64,000 nt of DNA, from NCBI RefSeq assembly GCF_000346465.2, contig NC_034013.1:9924137-9988136 (forward strand), in the 5' to 3' direction. Positions 43,491-55,826 of the stretch are shown here, piece by piece. The position numbers and the translations under genes were made by a program. Each line of letters starts with the position of its first letter. Within the stretch, counting starts at the first letter, position 1. This stretch comes from Prunus persica. Its lineage: Eukaryota; Streptophyta; Magnoliopsida; Rosales; Rosaceae. The notes beneath the pieces are model-generated. The model was not told the DNA's origin. It saw only the letters and a program-made list of their open reading frames with translations, and ran no database searches.

Positions 43491-44945
43491 CTCTAAGTCC
43501 ACCTTGCATTGCAAGCATATTTGAGGTGAAGGCAATGAGTAAGCTGCAATCTCGAGCAAGTAGAGATAATGAAGGCAACTTATTATTCAGTGTTCTTTGC
43601 TGTTTGAGAACTAATAAATATAAAATAAATAATAAAAAAATCTTGAAGTATTGGGTCTGATATCTGGCAGGTTAGGCTTAAAGAATAAAACTTGAAAACT
43701 TGCACGTTTGAGATGCTTTGACTTCATCAGTGTGATATCATATCATGCTTGAAGGGTAAACAATGGAGGCTGGTCACGACTCAGTGAGTGTAGCTGACTT
43801 TAACACTAATTAATCACGTAGTTGGACTGCTTCCTTTTTCTTTATTAGTCTGTCATTGGTAATATAATATTAGTGATAATAATTTTAAAACGATTATATA
43901 TAGTAATTATTGATAATAAAAAACAAAGTTATTAAGCAATTATGGTGTCGAATATGGGCAATCTTATACAGTAACTAAACACAACAACAAGTTAAATTGA
44001 TATGAAGATAATCACACACAACACAACTCAGAAAAGACTAAAAGTATATTTTAAAATTTTATTAACCAGTGTGTATCTTAGTGAGTTTATACATAATCAG
44101 ACGGTTGCTCTATTATTTTAAAGTTGTTAGAAATAATGAACAGAAACCTAAAAAATAAACTGTTTCAATTGCTCTACATGTGATTTTGGGTTCTTAGCTT
44201 ATAAACAATTGGAAACGCGACAAAAACAAATGCATAATATTGCATATGGCATACCAAAACAAATTTCGACATATATCTTATTATTTAAGGCCATTTGGAT
44301 ACGACTATCTATGCCAGATCTGTCGTTACTCCTGAAAGTTATATAAACTAAATTAGAAATATATTTTGTCGAAAACTATGTGTAATTACTGTTATTATTT
44401 TTTGTTTATAGCCACCTAACCCTTACTGAAATCTGGTTTCCAAGTCAAAGCACGCATGCTCTCCACGACTGAGCAAATGCCTTATGAACCATAAGTAATT
44501 GCGATGATGAAATTACTTGTAGACGTCACAAATGACTGCCCTTTTGTTTTCTTTTTCTTGGAAAGTTACACTAATGCCACCCGAATTATAGGCCTAGGTG
44601 AAACTTTGCGACTCTAAAACCATCTCCAACCATGAGGTTGGAAACGAAAACGGACTTAAGATTTAAAAATGGCGTGAGTTAAATTTTTCTTACATATAAA
44701 TATATTGAAAATTTAGTGGTACCAGTGAATTTTATTAAAGACCAAAAAAAAAAACACCAGAGACAAAATGAGCCTTACCCCTCAAAATGCTAGTACATGT
44801 AGATAAAAACATACTTAAATAGTTAAATATCTAACCAAAATTCAGAAAATGTCATTAATTGTAAATAAGAAAGCAGGCCTTTATCACATCTTCAATCAAC
44901 ATGTTAGCAACTAATCAATTTATCAAAATCCCTAATTGATAATTT

Positions 44946-45069
44946 ATAGGATTTTATTTGGTTTACCTAGGCTAGGGCATTAATTTAGTCCAAAAAAAGC
45001 CCTAAGGGGTTAGTTAATAGGATTTTATTTGGGTTGCCTAGGCTATGGTATTCATTTAGTCTGAAAAAA
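44946..45069. repeat. 72-bp-spaced direct repeat
   Basis: TAGGATTTTATTTGGTTTAC followed by CTAGGCTAGGGCATTAATTT at 44946 recurs at 45018 as TAGGATTTTATTTGGGTTGC and CTAGGCTATGGTATTCATTT. It is an old local duplication. Confidence 0.75.
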
Positions 45070-45123
45070 CAAAGTTTCTTGGGCTATAGCCTAAATTAGT
45101 TTGTTCATGGGACCGTCCCTGGT

Positions 45124-45474
45124 TAGAGCATTTCCAAGGGAGATGTCAAATATCAAACATTAAATTTAAATTTGATGTCTGATGTGACAATTTGACATTT
45201 TACACAACTTTACACTCCACTCAATATGTCAAACTAAATTATTATTTTATTACATTTTAGTGTTGATTTATTTTTAATTAAAAAGAAAATAAAAGAAATA
45301 ATAATAAAAATATTCATTTGATATCTTGCTTTTGGGATGTCAAAAATAATATCTCAGCCTCCAGCCTTCATTCCACACCAGCTTTGACATATCGGTTGGA
45401 GTGATGTGAGATGTTATTTTTAGCCGTTAAATATCTATGTGTCACTTTTGACACATCGATTGGAGATGTTCTTA
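45124..45474. mobile_element. Candidate MITE with GAGCATCTCCAA-type ends
   Basis: The left end TAGAGCATTTCCAAGGGAGA and the inverted right end TAAGAACATCTCCAATCGAT are similar, and both continue into a TGTCAAA stretch. Ends of the GAGCATCTCCAA type are frequent in plant miniature elements. The interior is AT-rich without a coding frame. Target duplication not resolved. Confidence 0.4.
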
Positions 45475-46689
45475 GAAACTGAAAATTTGACATTTGAGGT
45501 CAAATTCCATCTCTAACCCATGTAATTTGAGTGGGTGGAAATTTGGGCCAGGCAATATCTTGGGTGAAATTTCAGTCCGAATATTGCATGGACTGGTAAT
45601 TTTTTGTGAAGCCCAATATGCCAGCAATCAAGGCCACATGAAGCAAATGCAGAGCAAGTCCCGCGTGAAAGATTTTTGTCTGCCACTCCTCTCTTTCATT
45701 CCAACACATGGAAGGTTTACATTAAAGGGACGTTGGAATCCAACGGCTCCCCTTGAACAACTTGTTCTTTTTTTGCTTTTTGAACCAATGCTGCAATTTT
45801 TTAAAAAACCAATGTTTTAATCGTTTTCTAGCTTGATTTTAACTTTAAGTGAAAAAAATACCATGCTTATGAAATTTCAAACATTGCAAATTGTTAATGA
45901 CATTGATAAGATGATGAAGTTTTACAATAAATTTATCAACTACATTAATCGTGACACATATCTTCTTTTTTTTTGTTTTTCAAATCACTTCATTGAAAAC
46001 ACAGGAAACCGAATACAAAGCAAAAGAAACAAACTACATCAAGTTTATATTTAGAAACAAAGATTATAATCGTCACGCATATCATATATTTGTGAACGTA
46101 AAAAAAAATTAAATCAACGGCAGTGAGTTGGCTATTCCCTTGGTGCATCAAAATATCATGATTCATGCTGGAGTGTAAAAGTACACAATTCATGAGCCCC
46201 ACTATAAATATTGGGAGAAAAAGATTTTATGTATCACAGGTTAATATAAATATTTATTTATTTATTTATATGAAACGTCCTTTTCCTAAGATTTTCTTTT
46301 TTATTTTATTTTAATTTCTTGAACGTCGTTTTCCTAAGATTAGGTGAGGCGGGAAAGGTCACAATCGTTTCATGGTGATTAATCATACAAGTCTTTTTAT
46401 TTATTTTCGTCCAGAAAATAAATCTTAAAAGTCAAAAATAAATTTATGGTGAAAAAGTAATGTGTAAATTCAGGAATTAAATATGGGTTTCTGAAGTATC
46501 CACGTGTTTTCTCATGCTTGACCCAAAAATGATAAATTTATTTACTTGGAAAATCTTTTTCCTGAGCCTAGGTCTAGACTCGGCCCAGGCCAAGTAGCTT
46601 TTACTAAATCTAACCCAAGTAGATATATGGCCCGACCCATTTCAACCTGTCAAAATTAGAATGAACAAAAGAATTAAGTAGAGTTTACT

Positions 46690-48666
46690 TCAAATCTCAA
46701 CAGTCCTTTGATTGAGAGCCATGTATCTCCATCTCTCCTTCTCCACAAAATCTGCATCCAAAAACCTTGAAACAAATGCCCAGAGCCTATAAATATCTTC
46801 AAAGTTTGTCAAAAATCCCAATGCAGCAGTAACCACACTAATCCCAGAATGGCATCCATCTTTTCTCTTGTTTACCAGTCGATCACTTGCACACGTCTCC
46901 AACTTTGTTTCCCTCTCTTCCTCATGCTTGTCTGAGAACCAAATGTGATTCAAAATGCCATTACTCAGAGAAATATTGTTTCGATCAGCGAGCTTCTGAA
47001 CGATCAATGGATCAATCTTTTCTCCTTTCCAATCAAAGACATTGAATGCCAGACTAGGCCCCCGTTCGACTTTTATCTTTGGTCCATAGATTCTGACCAA
47101 TCGATGCCCATATTGTGAATGTGGATGCTGCAGGCTCATCAATGCATTCACCAGCCAGTTGATCAAGTACCTTGCTCTTCTACTAATTAGTACTAGGCCT
47201 AAAGAGTCAGCATGATCCAAGCCCCTGCATTCGATCTCTGCGCTCTTGGGTTGGCTAGACTCAAAATGATGATCTCTGTCTAGTTTCATGATTTCTGAAA
47301 GTGATGGTGCCTTTTGCTTTATGGTGACTTCTTCAATTTCATGGGACTTTGAGTTTTCAAGTTTGGACTGTTTTTTATCAGTTTCTATGTCCATAGAAAT
47401 TGAGTCCTCTGAGTATTCAGATGGTTTTGATGCTGGGACAAGGCTCACAATTCCTATGCTTGAAGCAAATGTTGAATCCTTTAACACTGAAGCACTGGAT
47501 TTCTTGACAAACAAGCAACCAAACCCAGATGGGTTTTCCCCAAAAACTTTGAAGAAAGAGCAAATGAGAAAATCAGGCTGAAATAGAGAGAGGCCTAAAG
47601 TGTCCATGTCCTTGGGCCCCAATGAACATGCATCAAGCAATACATGCCACCCATTTTCCTGTGCTATGCTCATCCACATATACGAATACCGGGCTCCGGT
47701 CATCCTTGACTGAAGTGGGAAAACAAACAGCCCCGGCTTCTTCCTCGTCTTCTTCATATTGCCAATCCGTTTCCTCAATTTTCTTGACTGAATTCTCATA
47801 TTAGGCCATGAGAACTCCGCGGACATGACCCGCCCTCCCTTTTTCTTGGAGCTCTCTGTCATCACATCCACTGCCTCACACTTGTAGTCATAAACAGTGA
47901 GAAGACTTGGATTTTGCTGGAAAGGATAAGAGTCTGCTAGAAGTTTGAAAGCTGATGATTGATTGGCAGTGAAGACCATGGCGTAATCACATTCAGAAAT
48001 ATTCATGTAACTCATGATTCTTTTCCTCATTTCAAACTCCACCTCTGATTCTTGTCCTCCATAGACAACCTGGGTATGCAAGTTTACTGACTTGTATGAA
48101 ATGTCAAAAAAGAGAGGCTCAGGAGAGTGAAGCAATTGAGGAGGAGGAGGAGGTGGAGAAGATGACGTTGAAGCAATTGTAGGTGTTGGGTAATAATGTT
48201 GTGTTTGTTGCTGAGAGTACGAGAAGAGGCCATGTCCGATGTAATCAAGACACACATGATTGGAGAGGGTGAGATGGTAATATTCATGGGCTCTGATGTG
48301 GTCTGCTTGGTCAGTTTGGGAGAATTGTGGGTAGGCTTGGATGAAGTAAGAATATGACTCTTGGAGTGAAGGGAGGGATTCATGATTGGTAAATTGGGTG
48401 TCTGGGCAGAGAGAGGAAGCTGTTGCAATAGTGAAGGCATACCTGAAACCGGTGACTACTGTTTCTGTGGACTTGTTGGGAGTTGATGAAGGATTGGAGG
48501 TGGAGGACCCATGATTGCCAAGAAAATTAGGTGCTGGACAGCAGTCATGTAAGCAGGTCTCTGAGGCTTCTCTAATGCAAGGTGAGAGCATTTTACCTCT
48601 TTTTCCTTCCTTGCCCTTATTTGCTTCTGGTGATTGTTTTATTTCTGCTTGGTTCTTCACATTCAT
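46690..48666 (-). CDS. PLP-dependent transferase-fold protein, molybdenum cofactor sulfurase-like (no MOSC domain)
   Basis: An intronless 658-residue frame. The fold is NifS/cysteine-desulfurase-like (aminotransferase class V), as in the N-terminal domain of the molybdenum cofactor sulfurase. Visible motifs are the helix VVYGGQESEVEFEMRKRI (about 200-217), TANQSSAFKLL (about 233-243), the PLP-type aspartate in HVLLDACSLG (Asp345) and a lysine in SFFKVFGENPSGFG (Lys373) at the position expected for the PLP Schiff base. The C-terminal MOSC domain of true sulfurases is absent, as in a plant subfamily of unknown substrate. A proline run (about 171-176) and a low-complexity stretch separate the N-terminus from the core. 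Two starts are possible: ATG at 48666, or ATG at 48591 giving MLSPCIREASETCLHDCC, which looks like the conserved start. Function in the cell is not established by the sequence. Confidence 0.88.
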   Translation of the reverse strand: MNVKNQAEIKQSPEANKGKEGKRGKMLSPCIREASETCLHDCCPAPNFLGNHGSSTSNPSSTPNKSTETVVTGFRYAFTIATASSLCPDTQFTNHESLPSLQESYSYFIQAYPQFSQTDQADHIRAHEYYHLTLSNHVCLDYIGHGLFSYSQQQTQHYYPTPTIASTSSSPPPPPPQLLHSPEPLFFDISYKSVNLHTQVVYGGQESEVEFEMRKRIMSYMNISECDYAMVFTANQSSAFKLLADSYPFQQNPSLLTVYDYKCEAVDVMTESSKKKGGRVMSAEFSWPNMRIQSRKLRKRIGNMKKTRKKPGLFVFPLQSRMTGARYSYMWMSIAQENGWHVLLDACSLGPKDMDTLGLSLFQPDFLICSFFKVFGENPSGFGCLFVKKSSASVLKDSTFASSIGIVSLVPASKPSEYSEDSISMDIETDKKQSKLENSKSHEIEEVTIKQKAPSLSEIMKLDRDHHFESSQPKSAEIECRGLDHADSLGLVLISRRARYLINWLVNALMSLQHPHSQYGHRLVRIYGPKIKVERGPSLAFNVFDWKGEKIDPLIVQKLADRNNISLSNGILNHIWFSDKHEEERETKLETCASDRLVNKRKDGCHSGISVVTAALGFLTNFEDIYRLWAFVSRFLDADFVEKERWRYMALNQRTVEI

Positions 48667-50040
48667 TTCATTGGGTATTTCTCAGTGTATAAATGGGAAA
48701 AAGTCTTGCTGATTTTGTCGGCTGTGGAGGCACCTTGTCTAAGAAGGCACTCAGTGGACTGCACTCAATTGACGTTGTCTTCCATGATTTCACTTTTGCT
48801 GCTTAGAACTTATGGCAGAGTAAGACTTTCTCTTATCTTGTCACACCTATTTTGATCACCTATAAAGTTGCAATATATGGTTTGAGATGGTAGGGTTGAA
48901 TCTCAAATTCAAAGAATATAATAGCAATTCAATTCAATCCAACATGACATCTTTGTAGCTCACTTTTTGAAGTTGGAAGATATTTTAAATTCGAATTTTC
49001 TCACCCCCACAAATAAAATAGCATAATTAGACATCGTTCATAAAATTTAAACTTATGATCTATTTTCAATAAAATAAAAACTAAAGGCTTGTTTGGAAGT
49101 GATTTTGGGAGGACCAAATACTTCTCCGTAGAAGTGAATATTAGAAAATTTAAAATTAATTTCAAACGAACCCTAACTATCATTAGACTAAATGCATGAT
49201 TGAGTGACCGTCACAATCTGGTTACACCTTTTTTTTTCTTCTTTCCATAATGAGCCTAAAGTTTGGGTCCCTCCTAACAAAGAATGAAGTGGCTGTGGTG
49301 GTTCCCTAAGAGATAACGGATATCCTGGCATCCATCAACCTTCTATCCTTTGAGATTCTGAAAATCGAACGCAAACAAGCAGAAAAGGGCAAGGGAAGAT
49401 TAGCTTTGTGATTGTGGCTGGCACTGTTTGCAGCCGGAAGCTGCTTTGAATCATTCAGAGTCAGAGCCACCTAATAGCTTATCAATACATTGTAACCAAC
49501 ACCACTACTACTAGTTGTTGTACCTCTTAAATTGAGTGATATTTTTCCAATTTGTGCCATGGCATGCAATCCAATGATGCAAGTCATTTTCAAGTGTTCC
49601 CACCAGCTTGTCAAATTGTCTTCAGTTCCCATCAATAGAAGACTCTCTTTTCCAAGTCTTTGTGTATTTAGTTTTTGGATTTATTTGAGAAGGCCTATAT
49701 GTTATAATGCACTCGACTTGAATTGTAATAAGCTAAATTGGGAGTGCTAATGGTATTAGCGTGTGAGAATCTACGAATTTTCGGAAGGAAAAAAAATAAA
49801 ATAACTTTGAGAGAGGATATGGTAACAAGTTGAGGTTGAATTAGCAAAGTTGATTAGTTTGCTTTAGAACACTATTAAACAAGGATTTTATTGTTTAAGA
49901 AAAATTTAAAAACGATTACAAGTCTCATCACGGCATGGATCAGTAGATTTGCTTTGCTGGTCAAACTTTGATAGGAACAAGAACAATGGACGACGTACGA
50001 TTGACGGGGATGGATGGGGGTTGGGGAGGCATATTTATAT

Positions 50041-52114
50041 TGCATTGCGTGGAGTTGTGTGTAATGCGTTATTAAATCACCCTTATTAAACTGCCTAATA
50101 AGATGAAATAGACGTCTATTTTCTGGATTTGTTATCTCAATCAGGAGACTGATGTGACCTATTTATAATTAATCCAATTCATGCTGCTATGATAGCGTCA
50201 TGCCCCCGCACAATTTTTTTAAAATTTTTTATTTAAAAAAAAATCCTGTTTGTTAAAACTACTATAATGAAAAATTGGTTGACATTTTGTTTTGGAATTG
50301 GCATTTTCGTACATTTTGCCTACTTCATTTGTATAATTCTTTGGAGATGTTTTTATACGCCAATGTCAAAGCAAAGACAAAATTGGCCTTGTTGAGAGTT
50401 TTGTATTTGTTTATGCTAAAAAATGGTCAGACAATTTTGGGCCCAACTTAATGATGATGTCACTTTCGACCCTGTGTGGTCTTCCGCATAGCAATGATTC
50501 TCAAGACAAAGAGCATGCGATAAGTAGCCGAATGTCGATAGAGTGAACAGTGATCTCGATAGAGTGATGGCTAGCTAGCTGAATGTCGTAGTTACGTCAT
50601 TCTAGGGACTTGTGCCTCTTTTTTCTTGACTTTGGGAGATGTGCATCTTGAGTTGAAATTTCGATGTGGGATTGTGGGCATTGCCTGAGGAGGAGCCAAG
50701 TGTCTTTACGAGAAATCTCTAATGAAGTGTGGTCTTTTGATACGATCGGCAGTCCATGGTGTCGATGGCTCACATCCTACTGATGATACTTTGTGGGCCC
50801 CCAATTGGTTACCGATTTTAGCGGATCTTCTTTGTGGGTCCCTTGTTCCACATGTTGTCTCTAATTGACCGGTCAGATATGGTATAAACGATAGTCAAAC
50901 CCAAACCACACCCAGGAACCTAAATCTAAATCTGATTGTCACTGTAGCATGCAAATGGGCTTTCCTCAGATGTACTTATTACATATTTCTAGTATTGGCA
51001 CTAAGTTTTCAAATAAGGGTTCATACCATATTTGACTGTTCTGTAGATAAGTTTTTCTTTTTGGGCCTGAAAAGTAATTATTTTGGACATCGAAACATAT
51101 TTAATAATGAGTGCTACAATTTTTATCATTGTCCTATTTTTTCATTCATCTTATTTTTAAAATTTTAAAGATAAATTTATCCATTTGTAAATAAGTCACA
51201 CTCCCCTAATAAAGTGAAAACAAGAAACTTCGAACAATCGAAAAGAAATCCTAAAATGAAATGAAAAAAAAAAAAACAAATTTCAAAGTTTATTTGCTTT
51301 GTATGTGTCTTTATTTGGAGAGACCCAAAAAAAAAAAAAGAAGAGAATTTCAGTAGAATAGTTTGTGAAATGAAAATTAAGAACCATTTGAAATTGTTTT
51401 TAATTTTTAGTTTTAAAATAAAATTATCCCTCTTTACTTTCTTGCCACTGTCGAAAGATACCTATATAGAAGCAAGTGGATTCATTTCTCAATAAAAGTA
51501 CTCAACATTATTTTGGCCTAATTTATCCAATGATGCTTTTGTTTAAGACAATTAAAGTGTTTGATGAAATGTCTCAAAGTTGAGGTATAAGAAAGAAAAA
51601 ACTTATAAATCTGCCATTATCATTCTTGAATTTGATCGTTATGTGGCAGATTAACTATATGCCTAAATCTGCAACTCGCCCCAAAAAAACTTCTAAATCT
51701 GCCACTATCATTGCAATTAATAATATGCTTCTGCTTATTATCAACGTGATTGAGTCACAGGTATTCTGTGTAAAGAGCAGTAATTGCAATCAAACCTAAA
51801 GAAAGTGTTCTATGATGTCTTCAATTCTATTTATAGTGGCACACCTTATATATTTATCTTGGTTGTATTGAGATTTGCAACTAATATACTTGAAATTTGA
51901 CGTACAAAATTTGTTTAATAAAGAGATTAGGATGAAATTACATGCATATAATATTGCTGCTTACTCTTAAGTGCATGTATTTGCACATTACAATCATGTT
52001 TGCGATAAATGAAATGATATGATATTTACAGATTTATTTTTACACGGTTCATATGATTCAATCCTTCACAGCAAAGTTATGTCACAATAATGGGCTATCC
52101 AACAACTAGGTATT
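50041..52114. repeat. Segmental tandem duplication, copy 1
   Basis: Begins TGCATTGCGTGGAGTTGTGT and ends near CCAACAACTAGGTATT. It aligns along nearly its full length with 52332-53646, including GATGAAATAGACGTCTATT, CAATCAGGAGACTGATGTGA and AATTCATGCTGCTATGATAG. Copy 1 is longer mainly because of about 495 bases at roughly 50408-50902 that are absent from copy 2. No coding frame is shared between the copies. Confidence 0.85.
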
Positions 52115-52331
52115 GTGATGTAGAACAGATGATGAAAGCAATTGAAGAGGATTGGAGAGACGGGCGAACAAAGTTAAATCGGGCGAGCTGCATATTTAGG
52201 CTCTGAGCTCAGAATTGGGCCCATAATGTATAGGCTTTTTCGGACATCCGAAATTGTTTAGTAGCTCAAAATCCAAATTTTATGTTTTTACAATTTTTGA
52301 GAAACCTTATTATTTTCCTATTATAATTTCT

Positions 52332-53646
52332 TGCATTGCGTGGAGTTGTGGGTAATGCGTTATTAAATCATCCTTATTAAACTGCCTAATAAGATGAAAT
52401 AGACGTCTATTATCTGAAATTGTTATCTCAATCAGGAGACTGATGTGACATGTTTCTAATTAATCCAATTCATGCTGCTATGATAGCATCAGCCCCCTGC
52501 ACAAATTTTTTTTTTCCTTCTTTTAATTAAAAAAAATCCAGTTTGTTAAAACTACTGTAATGAAAAATTGGTTGACATATTGTTGCGCAATTGGCATTTC
52601 TTGTACATTTTGTTTACTACTTCTTTGGAGATACTTTTAGACATGAATATTGAGACAGACAAAATTGGACTTGTTGAGAGTTTTGTATTCGAACTTGAAC
52701 CACACCCAGAAACCTTAATCCGACTGTCATGCAAATGGGCTTTCCTCAAATGTACTTATTACATATTTCTAATGTTTTCAAATAATGTAGATGAGTTTTT
52801 CTTCTTGGGCTTGAAAAGTGATTATTTTGGACATTGAATGTCCTATTTTCTCATTTATCTTATCATCAAAATTTTAAAGATAAATTTACCTCTTTGTAAG
52901 TAAGTCACACTCCCTCAATGAAGTGAAAAGAAGAAACTTCGAAGAATCGAAAGGAAATCCTAAAATAAAAATGAAAAATAAATAAATTTCCAAGTTTAAC
53001 CCTAAACCCTAGAGAATTTTAGAAGAATAGTTTGTGAAACGAAAATTAAGAAACGTTTGAAATTGTTTTTAATTTTTTAGTTTCAAAATAAAACTATCCC
53101 TCCTAACTTTCCATCCAAAAGAACCATTAAGAACGATTTTGGCCTAATTTATCATTGATGTTTTTCTTAAAGAGGATTAAGGTGTTTGATGAAATGTCTC
53201 AAAGGTGAGGTATAAGGAAGAAAAACTTCTAAATCTGCCACTATTATTCTTGAATTTGATCATTATGTGTGTGTACATGTATGCAATTAACTATATTATC
53301 AGCATGATTGAGTCACAGGTATTCTATATAAAGAGCAGTAATTGCGATTGAATCTGAAGAAAGTGTTCTCTGATGTCTTCAATTCTATTTATAGTGGCAC
53401 ACCTTATATATGTAACTTGATTCTATTGAGATTTGCACCAAATATACTTGAAATTTGATGTACAAAAGTTGTTTAATAAAGAGATTAGGATGAAATTACA
53501 TGCATAAAATATTGCTGCTTACTCTTAAGTGCATATATTTGCACATTACAATCAGGACTGCTATAAATGAAACGATATGATATTTACAAATTTATTTTTA
53601 CATGGGTTATATAATTCAATCACAGGATCTCCAACAACTACGTATT
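52332..53646. repeat. Segmental tandem duplication, copy 2
   Basis: Begins TGCATTGCGTGGAGTTGTGG and ends near CCAACAACTACGTATT. It lies about 2.29 kb downstream of copy 1 with roughly 217 unduplicated bases between them. Besides the missing 495-base segment it has several small deletions relative to copy 1. Confidence 0.85.
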
Positions 53647-54270
53647 AACCTTACCACAAATATGTATAGTTGTCACATTTGTGAGTCGAATCGAATATGA
53701 GTCTTTCTCCAACTGGTTATACTTAGGCATATAGTTTTCTTTAAATATCTTTGCATAAATTAATCGAGCCACAGAATGGTTAGACACCAAATCAAGTGAA
53801 AGCATCTTTTCCATCAATCAACTATATATGTACAATCAACTATATGGCATACATTAATAATATACAAACAAAAAAGCAAGAAAAAAAATTACGAAAGTGT
53901 AACATACACTTTTTTTTTCTTCTTTTTTTTTGGGTGTGTGGAGAAGATGATGGATTTCATTAGAAAATCAGAGTATTACAAGGATAAAACATGCATAGAG
54001 TGGCATCGTTAAAACCTCTTTGAGAAAAACCCAATTGGACAAAACATCAGAAGAAAAAAGAGTATCACACATACCAAAACGACAAAAGAATCAAGCAACA
54101 GTACACTCAGAAGAGTCTCATTTAGAGAATCCTGTAACCAAAGTGTAACAGACACTTGAATTGAATTGTGAGTCATGCATTATCAAAACTGTAAAATTAT
54201 AGCCTTGCAGGTAAAGTTTCTGTTTGGACATGATATTGTTCCTGGTGTGTCTGGTCCCACTTTCTGCTCG

Positions 54271-54291
54271 AGGGGGTGGGGGGGGGGGGGT
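54271..54291 (+). repeat. G-rich tract
   Basis: AGGGGGTGGG followed by ten further Gs, an unbroken run of 13 Gs. It could form a G-quadruplex on the plus strand, but a homopolymer of this length is also a common sequencing or assembly weak point. Confidence 0.6.
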
Positions 54292-55073
54292 GAACAATTT
54301 CTTAAGGAACCATATGTTTGGTAAACTCCTTGCGTTAAATTCAACAATGTTAATTTAAAGCAAATGAATTTTACCACACATCTGTTAAAATGGTTAGTAT
54401 ATCTCTGAGTCATGTTTGGTGTTTATATACTCTTTCTTTTGGCATAAATTTTGCTTGAAGAATCAAGCAATTGATATATGCATATATGGCATTTTCCACA
54501 ATAACAATATTATGAGAAGAAACTAATTAATTAAGCTTTGGATGGGAATGGCGAGAATCAAGTTCTCGTTGTCGTGTCTGTTTGGATAAGTTCTCTACCA
54601 CTAAAACTATGAACACCACAAAAGAAGTATCTTTAATTAGGTTCAAACTCTCCGATACTAGCAACCAGATAGCAGAAAACATCTCAATTTTACAAAAAAA
54701 AACTAGCTGGTGGTGGTGGAGAGACGTCTAGTGGACAGACATATATATACGTGTGTGTATAATTCATACATAAAGTTTGCATTTTTGCATTCTTTAAACT
54801 ATAATTAGGTGACTCACACATGCATGCACTCCCAATTGCCAAGGTAACAACACAAAACAAATTCAGATAAAGAAATTAGTAATTCAATACATATATTGAT
54901 TCTGTTTTCTAAGCCATACCCTTCTGCATGGAACACTATCGTTGGACCGTGAGATGATCAATCACATTGAGCAGAAGCAGTCGAAGGGCAACTCTCCTTT
55001 GGCGGGTCATAACTTATAAGAACACAAAATCATCATTGCCTGCCAATGGAGAGACGCCCTACAACTAATCCGC

Positions 55074-55241
55074 TCATTTGTCTTCTTCACTAATCTGCAC
55101 CAGTTGATGACTGACTAAGGGTGCAAGCTGCTTTATATACACCTCTTCTTTCCAAGCTTTTTCAGTCTTTTCAGGCTCAGGCAATGGAACAAGGGCACAA
55201 AAAATAGCATATGCCATGGATATACTTCTGTGCGCCTCCTT
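55074..55241 (-). pseudogene. Orphan coding-like fragment, unidentified
   Basis: On the minus strand a frame opens after a TAA near 55244 and ends at TGA 55074-55076. From the ATG at 55217 it encodes 47 residues: MAYAIFCALVPLPEPEKTEK, then AWKEEVYIKQLAPLVSHQLV and QISEEDK. The balanced amphipathic composition, unlike the surrounding low-complexity frames, suggests a former or real terminal exon. A possible acceptor (ATAAAAG followed by GAGGCG) lies just upstream at about 55241. I do not recognise the protein. Upstream DNA up to the next gene (55827) shows no partner exon, so it is either a broken gene remnant or chance. Confidence 0.25.
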
Positions 55242-55288
55242 TTATCTCAAAAAATCTTTTTCTTACTCATGTTTTATAGATTCTATTT

Positions 55289-55290
<2 letters not shown>

Positions 55291-55323
<33 letters not shown>
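55291..55323. repeat. CT microsatellite
   Basis: A perfect CT dinucleotide run of about 33 bases. Confidence 0.92.
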
Positions 55324-55327
<4 letters not shown>

Positions 55328-55667
55328 ATTTCATGTTTTGGAGATGGAGATGGAAATGGAGGAAGAAAAAGAAGGGTCGTCAAGAGATGCTTTCTTTTTT
55401 GTTTGTTAGGCTGAAGCTATACCTGGTCGTTGAGGTATATCCTATGTCATATTCTTTCGATATTTATTTTCTTTTCTAGTTTTTTATTTTTCCTAAAGGA
55501 TTTTCTTGGTGTTTTTTTTGTTGTTGGGGGGTTTTCCTGGTCTTTAAAAATCCATATAAGCATCCAACAGAATATAATTCCCAGTAACTTATGTTATCTC
55601 TAATTGACTTTGTTGATGCATTGTGTGATCTAGTTACTATCGAATTGATTAGATATAAGCAATCGGG

Positions 55668-55700
<33 letters not shown>

Positions 55701-55826
55701 TTGCCCAATTTTCCATTGTATGTTCAAAAAGAAATAAACCGAAATATAAATTATACATAATTTCTTCATCGATATGGGAAGTCCCTTTGGTATGCCAATC
55801 ATACATATATAATAAGACCCAATTGA

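Larger units (their letters stand above)
36640..46689. other. 10-kb gene-poor region
   Basis: I find no recognisable protein-coding gene or RNA gene. The region is strongly AT-rich with microsatellites (TTA near 37030-37052, GA at 43446-43484), a 37-base tandem repeat (38318-38415), an approximately 0.86-kb element with inverted ends (39997-40855), two paired direct repeats (41650-41780 and 44946-45069) and a candidate MITE (45124-45474). Short open frames scattered through it have no family signature. Confidence 0.55.
48667..55826. other. 7-kb gene-poor region with a large tandem duplication
   Basis: No complete gene is recognised. The main structure is a diverged tandem duplication (50041-52114 and 52332-53646). 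Outside it there are AT-rich spacer sequence, a G13 tract (54278-54290), a CT microsatellite (55291-55323), a T run (about 55671-55699) and one orphan coding-like segment on the minus strand (55074-55241). Confidence 0.55.
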
